A stretch of DNA of 64,000 nt from Flavobacterium sp. TR2 (GCF_025252405.1 NZ_CP104307.1:62001-126000); one strand, 5' to 3'; numbered from the stretch's first letter, positions 25,941-34,054 are shown. The notes: generated from the letters alone by a model not told the origin. Made by a program: numbers and translations.

Positions 25941-26966
25941 TTAAAAATTTCTTTTTCTGACTAAAAGCCAAATAACAACTGGTGCGCCAATTATAGATGT
26001 AACTGCATTTATGGGAAGTGTGACATCAAAGCCTGGCATTTGTGAAACGATATCACAAAACAGCATTATTATCGAACCGAAAAATAAAGTGCTCCAAAAT
26101 AAAATGGTATGATTACTCGTCTGGAAAGTCAATTTTGCAATATGAGGCACCGCTAAACCTACGAATGCAATTGGACCTGCAAATGCTGTAATGGCTCCAG
26201 ATAAAATACTGGTTGCAAATATGATGACTAACCTTGCCTGTTTAAAATTCAAACCCATACTTTTTGCATAGTTTTCTCCAAGAAGCAAAGCATTCAGCGG
26301 TTTGATGCTTTTGGCGCTTAAAAGCAATCCGATGGTAACACAGAAAGTTAAAACTCCGATGGTTGTCCAAGAAAGATTTCCGAGGTTTCCCATGGACCAG
26401 AAAGTAAATTTCTGAAGCTGTTCTGCCGTACTAAAATAAGTCAGAACACTTACGATTGCAGTGGTGAAACTTCCAAACATCAATCCTACGATCAAAATAG
26501 CCATTGTGTCTCGCAATCTTTGCGAAACAACTAAGACCAAGAAAAGAACCAGCGTGCTTCCTAAAGTAGAAGCCAAAACGATTCCGTAAGACGATAACGC
26601 AATTACGCTTAAAAAAGAAGGCAGAAATCCTGCTCCCAAAATCACAAAAGCAACGCCAAGACTTGCGCCAGAACTTAACCCTAAAACGTAAGGCCCTGCA
26701 AGCGGGTTTCGAAACAAAGTCTGCATCAAAAGTCCGCTCATTGAAAGTCCTGTTCCGACCAAAACAGCTGTAATAGCTTTTGGCAAACGATAATTAATGA
26801 TAATATATTCCCAAGTCGATTTTGTTGCCTGACTCCCTGTTAGACTTGCTACAACATCTTTTAACGGAATTGTAACTGATCCTAAACTAATGCTGGCAAA
26901 AAACATTATAAAAAGTCCCAAAGTCAATACGACAAATAAAATGGTATTTCTTTTTTTATTCGCCAA
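25941..26966 (-). CDS. btuC: FecCD-family permease, probable BtuC
   Basis: A 341-residue, highly hydrophobic permease with about ten membrane helices. The FecCD family signatures are clear: RLPKAITAVLVGTGLSMSGLLMQTLFRNPLAGPYVLG near the N-terminus and GPIAFVGLAVPHIAKL in the ATPase-contact region. Two copies would form the translocation pore of the importer. It starts 2 bp after the btuF stop, so the pair is an operon. Assignment to B12 comes from context; siderophore permeases look the same. Confidence 0.87.
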   Translation of the reverse strand: MANKKRNTILFVVLTLGLFIMFFASISLGSVTIPLKDVVASLTGSQATKSTWEYIIINYRLPKAITAVLVGTGLSMSGLLMQTLFRNPLAGPYVLGLSSGASLGVAFVILGAGFLPSFLSVIALSSYGIVLASTLGSTLVLFLVLVVSQRLRDTMAILIVGLMFGSFTTAIVSVLTYFSTAEQLQKFTFWSMGNLGNLSWTTIGVLTFCVTIGLLLSAKSIKPLNALLLGENYAKSMGLNFKQARLVIIFATSILSGAITAFAGPIAFVGLAVPHIAKLTFQTSNHTILFWSTLFFGSIIMLFCDIVSQMPGFDVTLPINAVTSIIGAPVVIWLLVRKRNF

Positions 26967-26967
26967 T

Positions 26968-28110
26968 TTAATTCAGTTTTGATGCAAAAGTAAATTCGTA
27001 GCCCGCCAATAAATCTGGGTGAAAAATCTTGATATAATCTTTTAAAACCAAATCGGGACGGCTCGGAGCCAGTTCATAATAAACCGTTCCACCTGTTGCT
27101 CCCATCTTTCCTTCAAAGTTGTAAACTGTTTTATTTTTGAAAGCATCAAATTCTGCATAATGCGGATTTGCTTTTTGCAATTCATCCAAACTTTTAAACG
27201 ATCCCGAAGCGATCCATACATTTGCCGTTTTCGCTTTATCCAACACTTTTTCAAAAGACAGGCCTTCGCTTCCTGTTCCTTTTAGATCGGCCCATAAATA
27301 ATTAGATTTTGCGTCTTCCATAAACTGCGCCACCCAGCTGTTTCCTTTGGCAACGTACCAAACATCTTCATACATAGAGCCATACAATACTTTTGAAGTT
27401 GCAGGTTTATCGGCAACGAGTTTTTTTGCCTGATTGTAGCTTTCTACGATTTTATCAAAAAGTTCTTTTGCTTTATCTTCTTTTCCGAACAAAGCCCCGT
27501 AAAGCTTAATCCATTCGGCTTTTCCTAGCGGAGACTGCTCCATCCAATCGCCTTGAATCAAAACCTTTAAACCGCTTTTCTTAAGATTATCCAACATCGG
27601 ATTGTTATTATCAACACCAAAAGTTACGATCAAATCTGGCGATAATTCTATTAATTGTTCGATGTTCAATTTTTCATTTTGTCCAACATTTTTCACCGAA
27701 CCTTTATCAATTAAAGCTCTTGTTTTTTCTGAAGAAATATAATCGGTGTGCGGAAATCCGACCAATTTATTCTCAACTTCCAACATTTCTAGAAAAGGAA
27801 TATTTGTTGTTGAAGTTACCACAACACTTTCTAACGGAACTTTTATAGCTGGATATTTTTTTAAACTGTCTGGAATTTGCGCATCTTTTTCCTCTAAAAT
27901 GTAAGTGAATTTCTCCTTAGCATTTGGCCACGGATTTACCACATTTACAATTGAATAGCCCTCGTTTTTTACAATTGAAAGTCCCGACGCAAATTCGATG
28001 CTTTCTTTGTCAGCCGTAGATTTTACAACATCTTGCGCTTCATTCTTCTTACATCCAATTACTATAAAAAGTAAAAAAACGACTGGTAATTTATGGAAAA
28101 AATATTTCAT
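26968..28110 (-). CDS. btuF: Periplasmic substrate-binding lipoprotein, probable BtuF
   Basis: A 380-residue class III periplasmic binding protein. The signal peptide ends in a lipobox (FIVIGC, Cys20), so it is lipid-anchored. The two-lobe fold is suggested by SVVVTSTTNIPFLEMLEVENKLVGFP, LSPDLIVTFG and the long linking helix near GKEDKAKELFDKIVE. As the first gene of the operon it would deliver corrinoid to BtuC. The ligand is inferred from neighbours. It is divergent from the CWC protein gene. Confidence 0.85.
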   Translation of the reverse strand: MKYFFHKLPVVFLLFIVIGCKKNEAQDVVKSTADKESIEFASGLSIVKNEGYSIVNVVNPWPNAKEKFTYILEEKDAQIPDSLKKYPAIKVPLESVVVTSTTNIPFLEMLEVENKLVGFPHTDYISSEKTRALIDKGSVKNVGQNEKLNIEQLIELSPDLIVTFGVDNNNPMLDNLKKSGLKVLIQGDWMEQSPLGKAEWIKLYGALFGKEDKAKELFDKIVESYNQAKKLVADKPATSKVLYGSMYEDVWYVAKGNSWVAQFMEDAKSNYLWADLKGTGSEGLSFEKVLDKAKTANVWIASGSFKSLDELQKANPHYAEFDAFKNKTVYNFEGKMGATGGTVYYELAPSRPDLVLKDYIKIFHPDLLAGYEFTFASKLN

Positions 28111-28131
28111 ATTTTATGTTTTGTGTGGGCA

Positions 28132-28139
28132 CAAAGGTA
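28132..28139 (-). promoter_or_regulatory. Predicted -7 element of the btuF operon
   Basis: On the minus strand this reads TACCTTTG, matching TAnnTTTG, 21 bp upstream of the btuF start. No clear -33 TTG was found at the right distance. No riboswitch is visible in this 94-bp intergenic region. Confidence 0.45.
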
Positions 28140-28204
28140 AATCAATTTCTATTTTTTTTGTTTACCTTTATTCGTACAAATTTAAACAAATAGCCATTTA
28201 TTTG

Positions 28205-28567
28205 ATGAATGTCACAAGAACAAAAATCTGCTCCAGTTGTCAGGCCGCTTTTTCATGCGGCGACACTTCACCCGAAAATAAGTGCTGGTGTAATGATTAT
28301 CCGCCTATTTTCAATCTTTCAGAAGGAGGCGACTGCCTTTGCCCTATGTGTTTTAAGGAAGCCTGCGAAGATAAAATTGACGCTTATATCGAAACTGTTA
28401 CTCCTAAAAAAGCACTTAAAAATAAGGCTATGCTATTGCCCAAAACCGATCATTTAATTGAAGGCATTGATTATTACATCGAAAATGGCAATTATGTCTT
28501 TAAAGCTTGGTTTCACCTAAAAAGAGGAACCTGCTGCGGAAATAACTGCCGACATTGCCCTTATTAA
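28205..28567 (+). CDS. Cysteine-rich CWC / DUF5522 protein
   Basis: A 120-residue protein with two cysteine clusters. The N-terminal CWC-type part has CSSCQAAFSCG, CWCND and CLCPMCF, likely a metal-binding fold. The C-terminal part ends RGTCCGNNCRHCPY, the DUF5522 signature. I start it at the ATG at 28205; the longer open frame upstream runs into the btuF promoter. The function is unknown. It lies at the head of the plus-strand cobalamin gene group, so it may travel with corrinoid metabolism, but that is only an association. Confidence 0.75.
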   Translation: MNVTRTKICSSCQAAFSCGDTSPENKCWCNDYPPIFNLSEGGDCLCPMCFKEACEDKIDAYIETVTPKKALKNKAMLLPKTDHLIEGIDYYIENGNYVFKAWFHLKRGTCCGNNCRHCPY

Positions 28568-28995
28568 TTGTTAATTATAAATTGTTAATTGTTAGTTATG
28601 AAAAATAACATTGTTAGAAATAAAAGCTTTGATTTTGCAATAAGGATTGTCAAACTTTATCAATATTTAAATACTAGTAAAAAAGAATTTATCCTTGCTA
28701 AACAACTTTTAAGATCTGGCACTTGTGTTGGTGCAATGATTCGAGAAGCTGAGCATGCTGAAAGTAAAAGTGATTTTATTCATAAATTTGCAATTGCTCA
28801 AAAGGAAGCTAATGAAACTGTCTATTGGCTCGAATTATTAAAAGCCACTGATTATCTCAGCGAAAAAGAATTCGAAAACATTTATGACGATGCAATTACA
28901 ATACTAAAATTAATAACCAGTATACTTAAAACTTCCAAAAATCAATTAGACGCAAAAAAATTAACAACTAACAATTAATAATTAACCATTACACA
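28564..28995. mobile_element. Heptamer-array-bounded cassette with a four-helix-bundle gene
   Basis: The left border is five in-phase 7-mers (TTAATTG, TTAATTA, TAAATTG, TTAATTG, TTAGTTA; 28564-28598) ending on the ATG of the enclosed gene. The right border is five 7-mers of the complementary type (TTAACAA, CTAACAA, TTAATAA, TTAACCA, TTACACA; 28961-28995). It covers the gene's last codons and reaches to two bases before the cobU ATG. A 13-bp perfect inverted core lies at 28585-28597 and 28966-28978. It looks like an insertion between the CWC gene and cobU. Confidence 0.6.
28598..28978 (+). CDS. Four helix bundle protein (S23/IVP-like)
   Basis: A 126-residue all-helical protein of the family first seen as the open frame in 23S rRNA intervening sequences. 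Typical segments are FDFAIRIVKLYQYL, LRSGTCVGAMIREAEHAESKSDFIHKFAIAQKEANETVYWLELL, and a final LKLITSILKTSK. Relatives (Avd-like) bind nucleic acid or accompany reverse transcriptases, but no such partner is present here. I prefer the ATG at 28598 over the TTG at 28589. The gene is tightly enclosed by heptamer arrays, and its last codons belong to the right array. Confidence 0.8.
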   Translation: MKNNIVRNKSFDFAIRIVKLYQYLNTSKKEFILAKQLLRSGTCVGAMIREAEHAESKSDFIHKFAIAQKEANETVYWLELLKATDYLSEKEFENIYDDAITILKLITSILKTSKNQLDAKKLTTNN

Positions 28996-28997
28996 AA

Positions 28998-29507
28998 ATG
29001 ATTTACCTAATAACAGGCGGTGAACGTTCTGGAAAAAGCGGATACGCACAAAAACTTGCTTTAGAACTTTCCAACTCTCCTTTATATGTAGCAACCGCCC
29101 GAAAATGGGATGCTGATTTTCAAAATCGAATTGACCGCCATCAGCAGGAAAGAGACGAACATTGGACAAATATTGAAAAAGAGAAATACTTAAGCGAAAT
29201 TGATTTTTCTGGAAAAACAGCTTTGATAGATTGCGTAACGTTATGGCTTACTAATTTTTTTATCGATACTAAAAATGATGTGGCTTTGAGCCTGGAAGAA
29301 GCCCAAAAAGAGTTTCTCGCTATTGCTAAACACGAAAATGCCAATATCATTATTGTAACAAATGAAATTGGTATGGGCGTTCATGCAGAAACGCACATCG
29401 GGAGAAAGTTTGTAGAACTTCAAGGCTGGATGAATCAGTTTCTTGCTGCAAACGCAGATCAAGTTGTATTAATGGTTTCTGGAATTCCAGTTAAAATAAA
29501 AGGTTAA
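28998..29507 (+). CDS. cobU: Adenosylcobinamide kinase / guanylyltransferase CobU
   Basis: A 169-residue enzyme that phosphorylates adenosylcobinamide and transfers GMP to it, making adenosylcobinamide-GDP for CobS. The P-loop GGERSGKSG lies at 7-15. The guanylylated-histidine region RHQQERDEHWTNIE is at about 48-61, and the conserved TNEIGMGVH follows. Length and order match CobU/CobP. It is the first recognisable cobalamin synthesis gene of the plus-strand set and is followed by the bluB-cobT fusion. Confidence 0.95.
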   Translation: MIYLITGGERSGKSGYAQKLALELSNSPLYVATARKWDADFQNRIDRHQQERDEHWTNIEKEKYLSEIDFSGKTALIDCVTLWLTNFFIDTKNDVALSLEEAQKEFLAIAKHENANIIIVTNEIGMGVHAETHIGRKFVELQGWMNQFLAANADQVVLMVSGIPVKIKG

Positions 29508-29519
29508 ATCTCAATACAG

Positions 29520-29655
29520 AAATTCCAAATTCCAATAAATTGAAACGAAATTCCAGTTTTTAAATTCCAAATTCCAAAGCTATGCTTTACCTTTACTAGA
29601 ATCTTTCCGTTTTCATATTTTGAAATTGGAATTTAAAATTTGGAATTTAAAGAAA
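29520..29655. repeat. Heptamer-phased inverted repeat between cobU and bluB-cobT
   Basis: The left array is eight 7-bp slots in exact register (29520-29575); five read AAATTCC. The right array is five slots (TGAAATT, GGAATTT, AAAATTT, GGAATTT, AAAGAAA; 29621-29655) ending on the first base of the next ATG. The arms are complementary, so the spacer can fold on itself. The approximately 45 bp between them hold no gene. Confidence 0.7.
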
Positions 29656-31334
29656 TGAGTAATTTAGACGATATATTAAAATCCCGCCGCGACACAAGAC
29701 ATTTTACAGCCGATGAAGTTCCTGATGAAGTAATTCAGAAAGCATTACAGGCAGGGCATTGGGCTCCATCTGTTGGGCTGACCGATGCGACAAGATATTA
29801 TCTCATTAAATCTAATGAGGTTAAAACGTCTATTAAAAAGCTTTTTTTAGATTACAATAAAAAAGCCGAAGCACTTACAGACAATCTCGAACAGAAAGAA
29901 CTTTACAGATCGCTTAAACTAGAAGCAATTGAAGAAGCTCCGATCGGGCTCATCATTGCTTATGACCGTTCTGTTTTAAATCAGTTTACAATTGGAACAA
30001 TCGGCAGTAATGAAGCGGTAAAATTCAGCTCGGTTTGTGCGGCACAGAATATCTGGCTCTCGTTGACAGAACAAGGTTATGGAATGGGCTGGGTTTCGAT
30101 TCTGAACTATTACCAGTTTAAAAAAATACTTGATTTACCCGAAAATATCGAACCGCTTGGCTATTTCTGCATCGGAAAACCAGCAACAAACTATAACAAT
30201 CAGCCAATGCTGCAGCAATTGCATTGGAAACAAAAATCGGAAGCTCCCATTTGCACCGAAATCAATGAAATTCATCAAATAAATATTCCCGCTTTTAAAT
30301 TGAGATCAGAAAATTCTACTGAAAACAAATCTGATTTCAGCACCCTTTTACAAGACAAAATAGATTCGAAAACTAAACCTGTTGGTTCTTTGGGAACTTT
30401 AGAATCTTTGGCTTTCCAAATGGCAACGGTTTTTGGAACTTTGAATCCGAAAATCGTAAAACCAAATATTGTAGTTTTTGCTGCCGATCACGGAATCGCA
30501 AATCATGGCGTAAGCGACTATCCGCAAGATGTTACGAGACAAATGGTCAATAATTTTCTGGATGGCGGTGCGGCTATAAACGTTTTTTGCAATCAGAATA
30601 ATATTGAATTGTCTATTGTCGATTCTGGCGTTAATTATGATTTTCCGACTAATGCAAAATTAATCGATGCAAAAATTGCCAAAGGAACCCAATCATTTCT
30701 TCATGTTTCAGCTATGAGCGAATCTGAAGTCCAACTGTGTTTTGAGAAAGGAAAATCGATTGTTGAAAATATCGCAAAGTCTGGTTCAAATTGCATTGGG
30801 TTTGGCGAAATGGGCATAGGAAATACTTCTACTGCGTCTGTTTTAATGAGTATTTTAACAGGTTTCCCTATTGAAGATTGTGTCGGAAAAGGAACTGGAG
30901 TCGAAAATGAAAAATTGCTCTTAAAACAAAATTTGCTCAAGAAGGCAATCGAAAGTTATTCCGGTCAAGCCAAATTGATGTCGCAACTCTCTTATTTTGG
31001 GGGTTTTGAAATCCTTCAAATGGCTGGCGGTATGCTCACTGCTTTTGAAAATAAAATGCTAATTCTGGTTGACGGTTTCATTTGTACTGTAGCGTATTTG
31101 GTTGCTTCAAAAATAAACCCAAATATCAAACAAAATGCTGTTTTCTGCCATTGTTCTGCTGAAAAAGCACATTCTGAATTATTAAATTATTTGGAAGCAA
31201 AACCTATTTTAAATCTGGATTTACGTTTGGGAGAAGGCACTGGCTGCGCTGTCGCTTTTCCTATTTTAAAATCGGCTGAAGCTTTTTTAAATGAAATGGC
31301 TAGTTTTGAAAGCGCGGGAGTAAGTAGGAAATAA
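29655..31334 (+). CDS. BluB-CobT fusion: dimethylbenzimidazole synthase plus phosphoribosyltransferase
   Basis: A 559-residue two-domain enzyme. Residues about 1-205 are a BluB-type flavin-destructase (SRRDTRHFTADEVPDEVI, AGHWAPSVGLTDATR, GYGMGWVSIL), which makes 5,6-dimethylbenzimidazole from FMNH2. Residues about 220-559 are CobT: KTKPVGSLGTLESLA, FAADHGIANHGVSDYP, VGKGTGVENE and LRLGEGTGCAVAFPIL with the catalytic Glu. CobT joins the base to ribose phosphate to give alpha-ribazole phosphate. Fusion would channel the lower ligand. I chose the ATG at 29655 over the TTG at 29640, which lies in the repeat. Both active sites look intact. Confidence 0.92.
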   Translation: MSNLDDILKSRRDTRHFTADEVPDEVIQKALQAGHWAPSVGLTDATRYYLIKSNEVKTSIKKLFLDYNKKAEALTDNLEQKELYRSLKLEAIEEAPIGLIIAYDRSVLNQFTIGTIGSNEAVKFSSVCAAQNIWLSLTEQGYGMGWVSILNYYQFKKILDLPENIEPLGYFCIGKPATNYNNQPMLQQLHWKQKSEAPICTEINEIHQINIPAFKLRSENSTENKSDFSTLLQDKIDSKTKPVGSLGTLESLAFQMATVFGTLNPKIVKPNIVVFAADHGIANHGVSDYPQDVTRQMVNNFLDGGAAINVFCNQNNIELSIVDSGVNYDFPTNAKLIDAKIAKGTQSFLHVSAMSESEVQLCFEKGKSIVENIAKSGSNCIGFGEMGIGNTSTASVLMSILTGFPIEDCVGKGTGVENEKLLLKQNLLKKAIESYSGQAKLMSQLSYFGGFEILQMAGGMLTAFENKMLILVDGFICTVAYLVASKINPNIKQNAVFCHCSAEKAHSELLNYLEAKPILNLDLRLGEGTGCAVAFPILKSAEAFLNEMASFESAGVSRK

Positions 31335-31392
31335 CTTTCTTTTTAGATTTAAAGTTTATAACTTTGAATTTCTAATTTGAAGTTATTTTTAA

Positions 31393-31824
31393 ATGCTATA
31401 TATGCCTTTTACTAAAATTTACATTCACTGTGTCTGGAGCACCAAAAACAGATTTCCGTTTTTAAATTCAATCGAACTTCGCCGAAAAGTATGGCAACAC
31501 ATACAAGAAAATGCTTTAAAAAAAGAAATCTATCTTGATTTCATCAGTGGGTATTCAGATCATTGTCATTGTTTAATTTCATTAGGGAATGATCAAAATA
31601 TTCAAAAAACAATACAGCTTTTAAAAGGAGAATCTTCATATTGGATTAATAAAAATCAATTAACAAAAAATAAATTCGAATGGCAGGATGAATATTTTGC
31701 CGTTTCAGTTTCAGAATCTATAGTAGATAAAGTTCGAGATTATATTAAAAATCAAGAAGAACATCACAAAAAGAAAACATTTCAAGAAGAGTATGAAGAA
31801 TTTATGATCAAATTTAAGTTCTAA
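31393..31824 (+). CDS. Y1 (HUH) transposase, IS200/REP-associated type
   Basis: A 143-residue single-strand transposase of the Y1 HUH class. The metal-binding H57-C-H59 lies in SDHCHCLISL and the likely nucleophile Tyr117 in VRDYIKNQEEHHKK. The family start IYIHCVWSTKNRFPFL and the WQDEYFAVSVS segment are also typical. The size fits IS200-type TnpA and REP-associated tyrosine transposases. No partner TnpB is present. Three copies of a structured repeat follow directly, and their outer parts repeat the last bases of this gene. It separates cobT from cobS. Confidence 0.87.
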   Translation: MLYMPFTKIYIHCVWSTKNRFPFLNSIELRRKVWQHIQENALKKEIYLDFISGYSDHCHCLISLGNDQNIQKTIQLLKGESSYWINKNQLTKNKFEWQDEYFAVSVSESIVDKVRDYIKNQEEHHKKKTFQEEYEEFMIKFKF

Positions 31825-32452
31825 CATTCTTAAAAAAAATTTGGCTAAAGCCTTTCTAAAACTCCATAAATAAACCAACATCTAAAGATGTTGGCAATTC
31901 ATCAAAAAAATATTTTTTCTAAAATTTCACTTTTGAATTACCTCCAGATTTATCTGGAGGTTATAAATTTGCCTCAAAGAGGGCTTTAGCCAAATAATCA
32001 TAATCCAACTGAATATGATCTATTTACAATCAAATTTAAGTTCAAAACACTGTTAAAAAAAAAGAAAATCGGCTAAAGCCTTTCTAAATCTCCATAAATA
32101 AACCAACATCTAAAGATGTTGGCAATTCATCAAAAAACATTTTTTTAATTTTAATTTTGAATTGCCTCCAGATTTATCTGGAGGTTATAAATTTGCCTCA
32201 AAGAGGGCTTTAGCCAAATAATCATAATCCAACTGAATATGATCTATTTACAATCAAATTTAAGTTCAAAACACTATTAAAAAAATTTAGCTAAAGCCTT
32301 TCTGAATCTCCATAAATAAACCAACATCTAAAGATGTTGGAAATTCATCAAAAAAACATTTTTTTTAATTTTACTTTTGAATTGCCTCCAGATTTATCTG
32401 GAGGTTATAAATTTGCTCCTAAAGAAGGCTTTAGCCAAATAATCATAATCAA
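31825..32452 (+). repeat. Three tandem copies of a structured three-hairpin element
   Basis: No gene lies in these 628 bp. Three copies occur at 31843-31991, 32071-32215 and 32289-32436 (start-to-start 228 and 218 bp). Each has an outer stem GGCTAAAGCC with GGCTTTAGCC, an inner palindrome CCAACATCTAAAGATGTTGG (31875, 32103, 32321), and a second inner palindrome CCTCCAGATTTATCTGGAGG (31941, 32165, 32385). Copies 1 and 2 are followed by about 60-80 bp containing ATCAAATTTAAGTTC, which is also the 3' end of the transposase gene. The array ends just before the cobS ATG. Confidence 0.88.
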
Positions 32453-33238
32453 ATGAAAAAAGAACTTCACATTTTCTTCACCTGTCTAATGTTTTACACT
32501 AGAATTCCATGCCCCAAAAACATTACACATCATCCAGATTATTTAAACAAAGCAACGAGATATTTTCCTTTTATTGGATGGATTGTTGGGAGTATTTCAT
32601 TTCTGGCTTTTTATTTTTTCTCATTTTTTCTATCTGCTGAAATTGCTGTAATACTGGCAATCATTACTTCTATTTTAACAACAGGAGCCTTTCATGAAGA
32701 CGGCTTTGCGGATGTCTGCGATGGTTTTGGCGGAGGCTGGACCAAAGAAAAAATCTTAATGATTATGAAAGACAGTGCCATTGGTGCTTATGGAGCAATT
32801 GGATTGGTTTTGCTTTTTTTATTGAAGTTCAAACTGCTTTCAGAATCTGTTTTACTTTTTGAAAAAGATTATTTTTTCATTTTCTTATTGTTTATATCTG
32901 CACATTCTCTGAGCCGTTTAGGAGCAATCAGCATTATTTTCACACATGAATATTCTCGTGATGATGCTTCCAGTAAAAGCAAACCGATTGCAAAACAATA
33001 TACTTGGAAAGAAGTTTTTGGTTCTTTCTTTTTTGGTTTATTTCCGCTGATTGTATTTTCTTATTTCGATTTGAAATTTCTTTTAATACTAATTCCCGTT
33101 TTTGCAGCACGATATTTTTTAGCCCGATATTTTCAAAAATGGATTGACGGCTACACTGGAGATTGCCTTGGAGCAACACAGCAGGTTTGTGAAGTGGTAT
33201 TTTACTTAAGCATTTTATTTTTATGGAAATTTATCTAG
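32453..33238 (+). CDS. cobS: Adenosylcobinamide-GDP ribazoletransferase CobS
   Basis: A 261-residue polytopic membrane enzyme that joins adenosylcobinamide-GDP with alpha-ribazole (or its phosphate) to form the finished coenzyme. The metal/diphosphate motif GAFHEDGFADVCDGFGGG is intact at about 79-96. PFIGWIVG near the start and DGYTGDCLGATQQVCE near the end are also family features. About six to seven hydrophobic helices are visible. Its last 16 bases overlap cobC. The triplicated repeat lies directly upstream, so expression may depend on read-through from cobT. Confidence 0.95.
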   Translation: MKKELHIFFTCLMFYTRIPCPKNITHHPDYLNKATRYFPFIGWIVGSISFLAFYFFSFFLSAEIAVILAIITSILTTGAFHEDGFADVCDGFGGGWTKEKILMIMKDSAIGAYGAIGLVLLFLLKFKLLSESVLLFEKDYFFIFLLFISAHSLSRLGAISIIFTHEYSRDDASSKSKPIAKQYTWKEVFGSFFFGLFPLIVFSYFDLKFLLILIPVFAARYFLARYFQKWIDGYTGDCLGATQQVCEVVFYLSILFLWKFI

Positions 33239-33756
33239 TTCGCCATACCGAAACAGTCTGCGAAAAAGGAATTTGTTACGGACAATCAGATGTTGATATT
33301 ATAACTCCGTTTGATGAAATTTTTGATGGCATTATTTCTAAACTTCCCTCAGAAGCACTTATTTTCTCGAGTCCCTTACAGCGCTGTGTTATTTTAGCAA
33401 AACACATTCAAAAAAATATAGAAGCCATTTCTTATCAGGAAGACGAGCGCTTACAAGAAATGAATTTTGGCGATTGGGAATTGAAAAGCTGGAACGAAAT
33501 TCCGCCTGAAGAACTCAATCCTTGGATGGAAGATTTTGTCAATATCAAAGTTTCAAACGGAGAATCTTTTGTCGAACTGCATGAAAGAGTAGGTCACTTT
33601 TTATCTGATAAAATTTCAAAAATAAAGCAGCCGATTATTATTGTGGCTCATGCCGGAATCATCAGAAGCATTCTGTGCCATCAAAGTTCACTGCCTTTAA
33701 AGGATGCCTTCAACAATAAAGTTGATTTCGGAGAAGTTATAAAAATCGATTTTTAA
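33223..33756 (+). CDS. cobC: Histidine phosphatase, alpha-ribazole phosphatase CobC
   Basis: A 177-residue member of the histidine phosphatase superfamily. The catalytic VRHTET motif is at 5-10, followed by CYGQSDV typical of CobC. The second histidine is in VAHAGIIRS near 140. CobC removes the 5' phosphate from alpha-ribazole phosphate or adenosylcobalamin phosphate. The 16-bp overlap with cobS and the shared strand make this assignment more secure than sequence alone. Confidence 0.9.
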   Translation: MEIYLVRHTETVCEKGICYGQSDVDIITPFDEIFDGIISKLPSEALIFSSPLQRCVILAKHIQKNIEAISYQEDERLQEMNFGDWELKSWNEIPPEELNPWMEDFVNIKVSNGESFVELHERVGHFLSDKISKIKQPIIIVAHAGIIRSILCHQSSLPLKDAFNNKVDFGEVIKIDF

Positions 33757-33795
33757 TGCAAATAATTTATAATTTTTCATGAAACGCAAAACAAA

Positions 33796-33828
33796 TTTGA
33801 ATAATCAATATTTTTAACTTTATCTTTG
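33796..33828 (+). promoter_or_regulatory. Promoter of the btuB riboswitch transcript
   Basis: TTTG (33796-33799) and TATCTTTG (33821-33828) are separated by 21 bp, matching the Bacteroidota consensus. Transcription would begin near 33835, directly ahead of the cobalamin riboswitch. Confidence 0.65.
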
Positions 33829-33837
33829 CAGCAAATT

Positions 33838-34014
33838 AAGGTTGTGTTTTTAATTTAAAAATACATTAAAAGGGAATCAAGTAAATTCTTGAGCTGTACC
33901 CGCAACTGTAAGCTAAGTTCTAAAAAGAATGCTTGCTGTTAACTACAAACCACTGTCGTGCACCGCGCGATGGGAAGGTAAACAGCAAGACGCGAGCCAG
34001 GAGACCTGCCTTTG
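33838..34014 (+). ncRNA. Cobalamin riboswitch
   Basis: The leader shows the conserved cobalamin aptamer. A P3-side segment GGGAATC is followed by GAGCTGTACCCGCAACTGTA (33891-33910). Further on come CCACTGTCGTGCACC, TGGGAAGG and the B12 box AGCCAGGAGACCTGCC (33995-34010). It sits between the promoter at 33796 and the btuB start at 34055. In known cases AdoCbl or related corrinoids bound here shut off expression of downstream uptake genes. The B12 box is followed by a short variable stretch (34011-34054) where the expression platform should lie. Confidence 0.95.
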
Positions 34015-34054
34015 TAACAATTATCGACCTCTCGGGAAAAAGAGTGAAGAAATT

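Noticed and set aside
27998..28204. N-terminal extension of the CWC protein
   Set aside because: The upstream frame overlaps the start and promoter of the divergent btuF and has no domain; the cysteine-rich protein starts at 28205.
31843..32436. CRISPR-like regular repeats
   Set aside because: The units are about 145-150 bp with 60-80 bp between, made of hairpins. There are no short identical repeats with unique spacers and no cas genes.
33929..34054. N-terminal extension of BtuB from the start at 33929
   Set aside because: This stretch is the conserved core of the cobalamin riboswitch, and a signal peptide begins only at the ATG at 34055.
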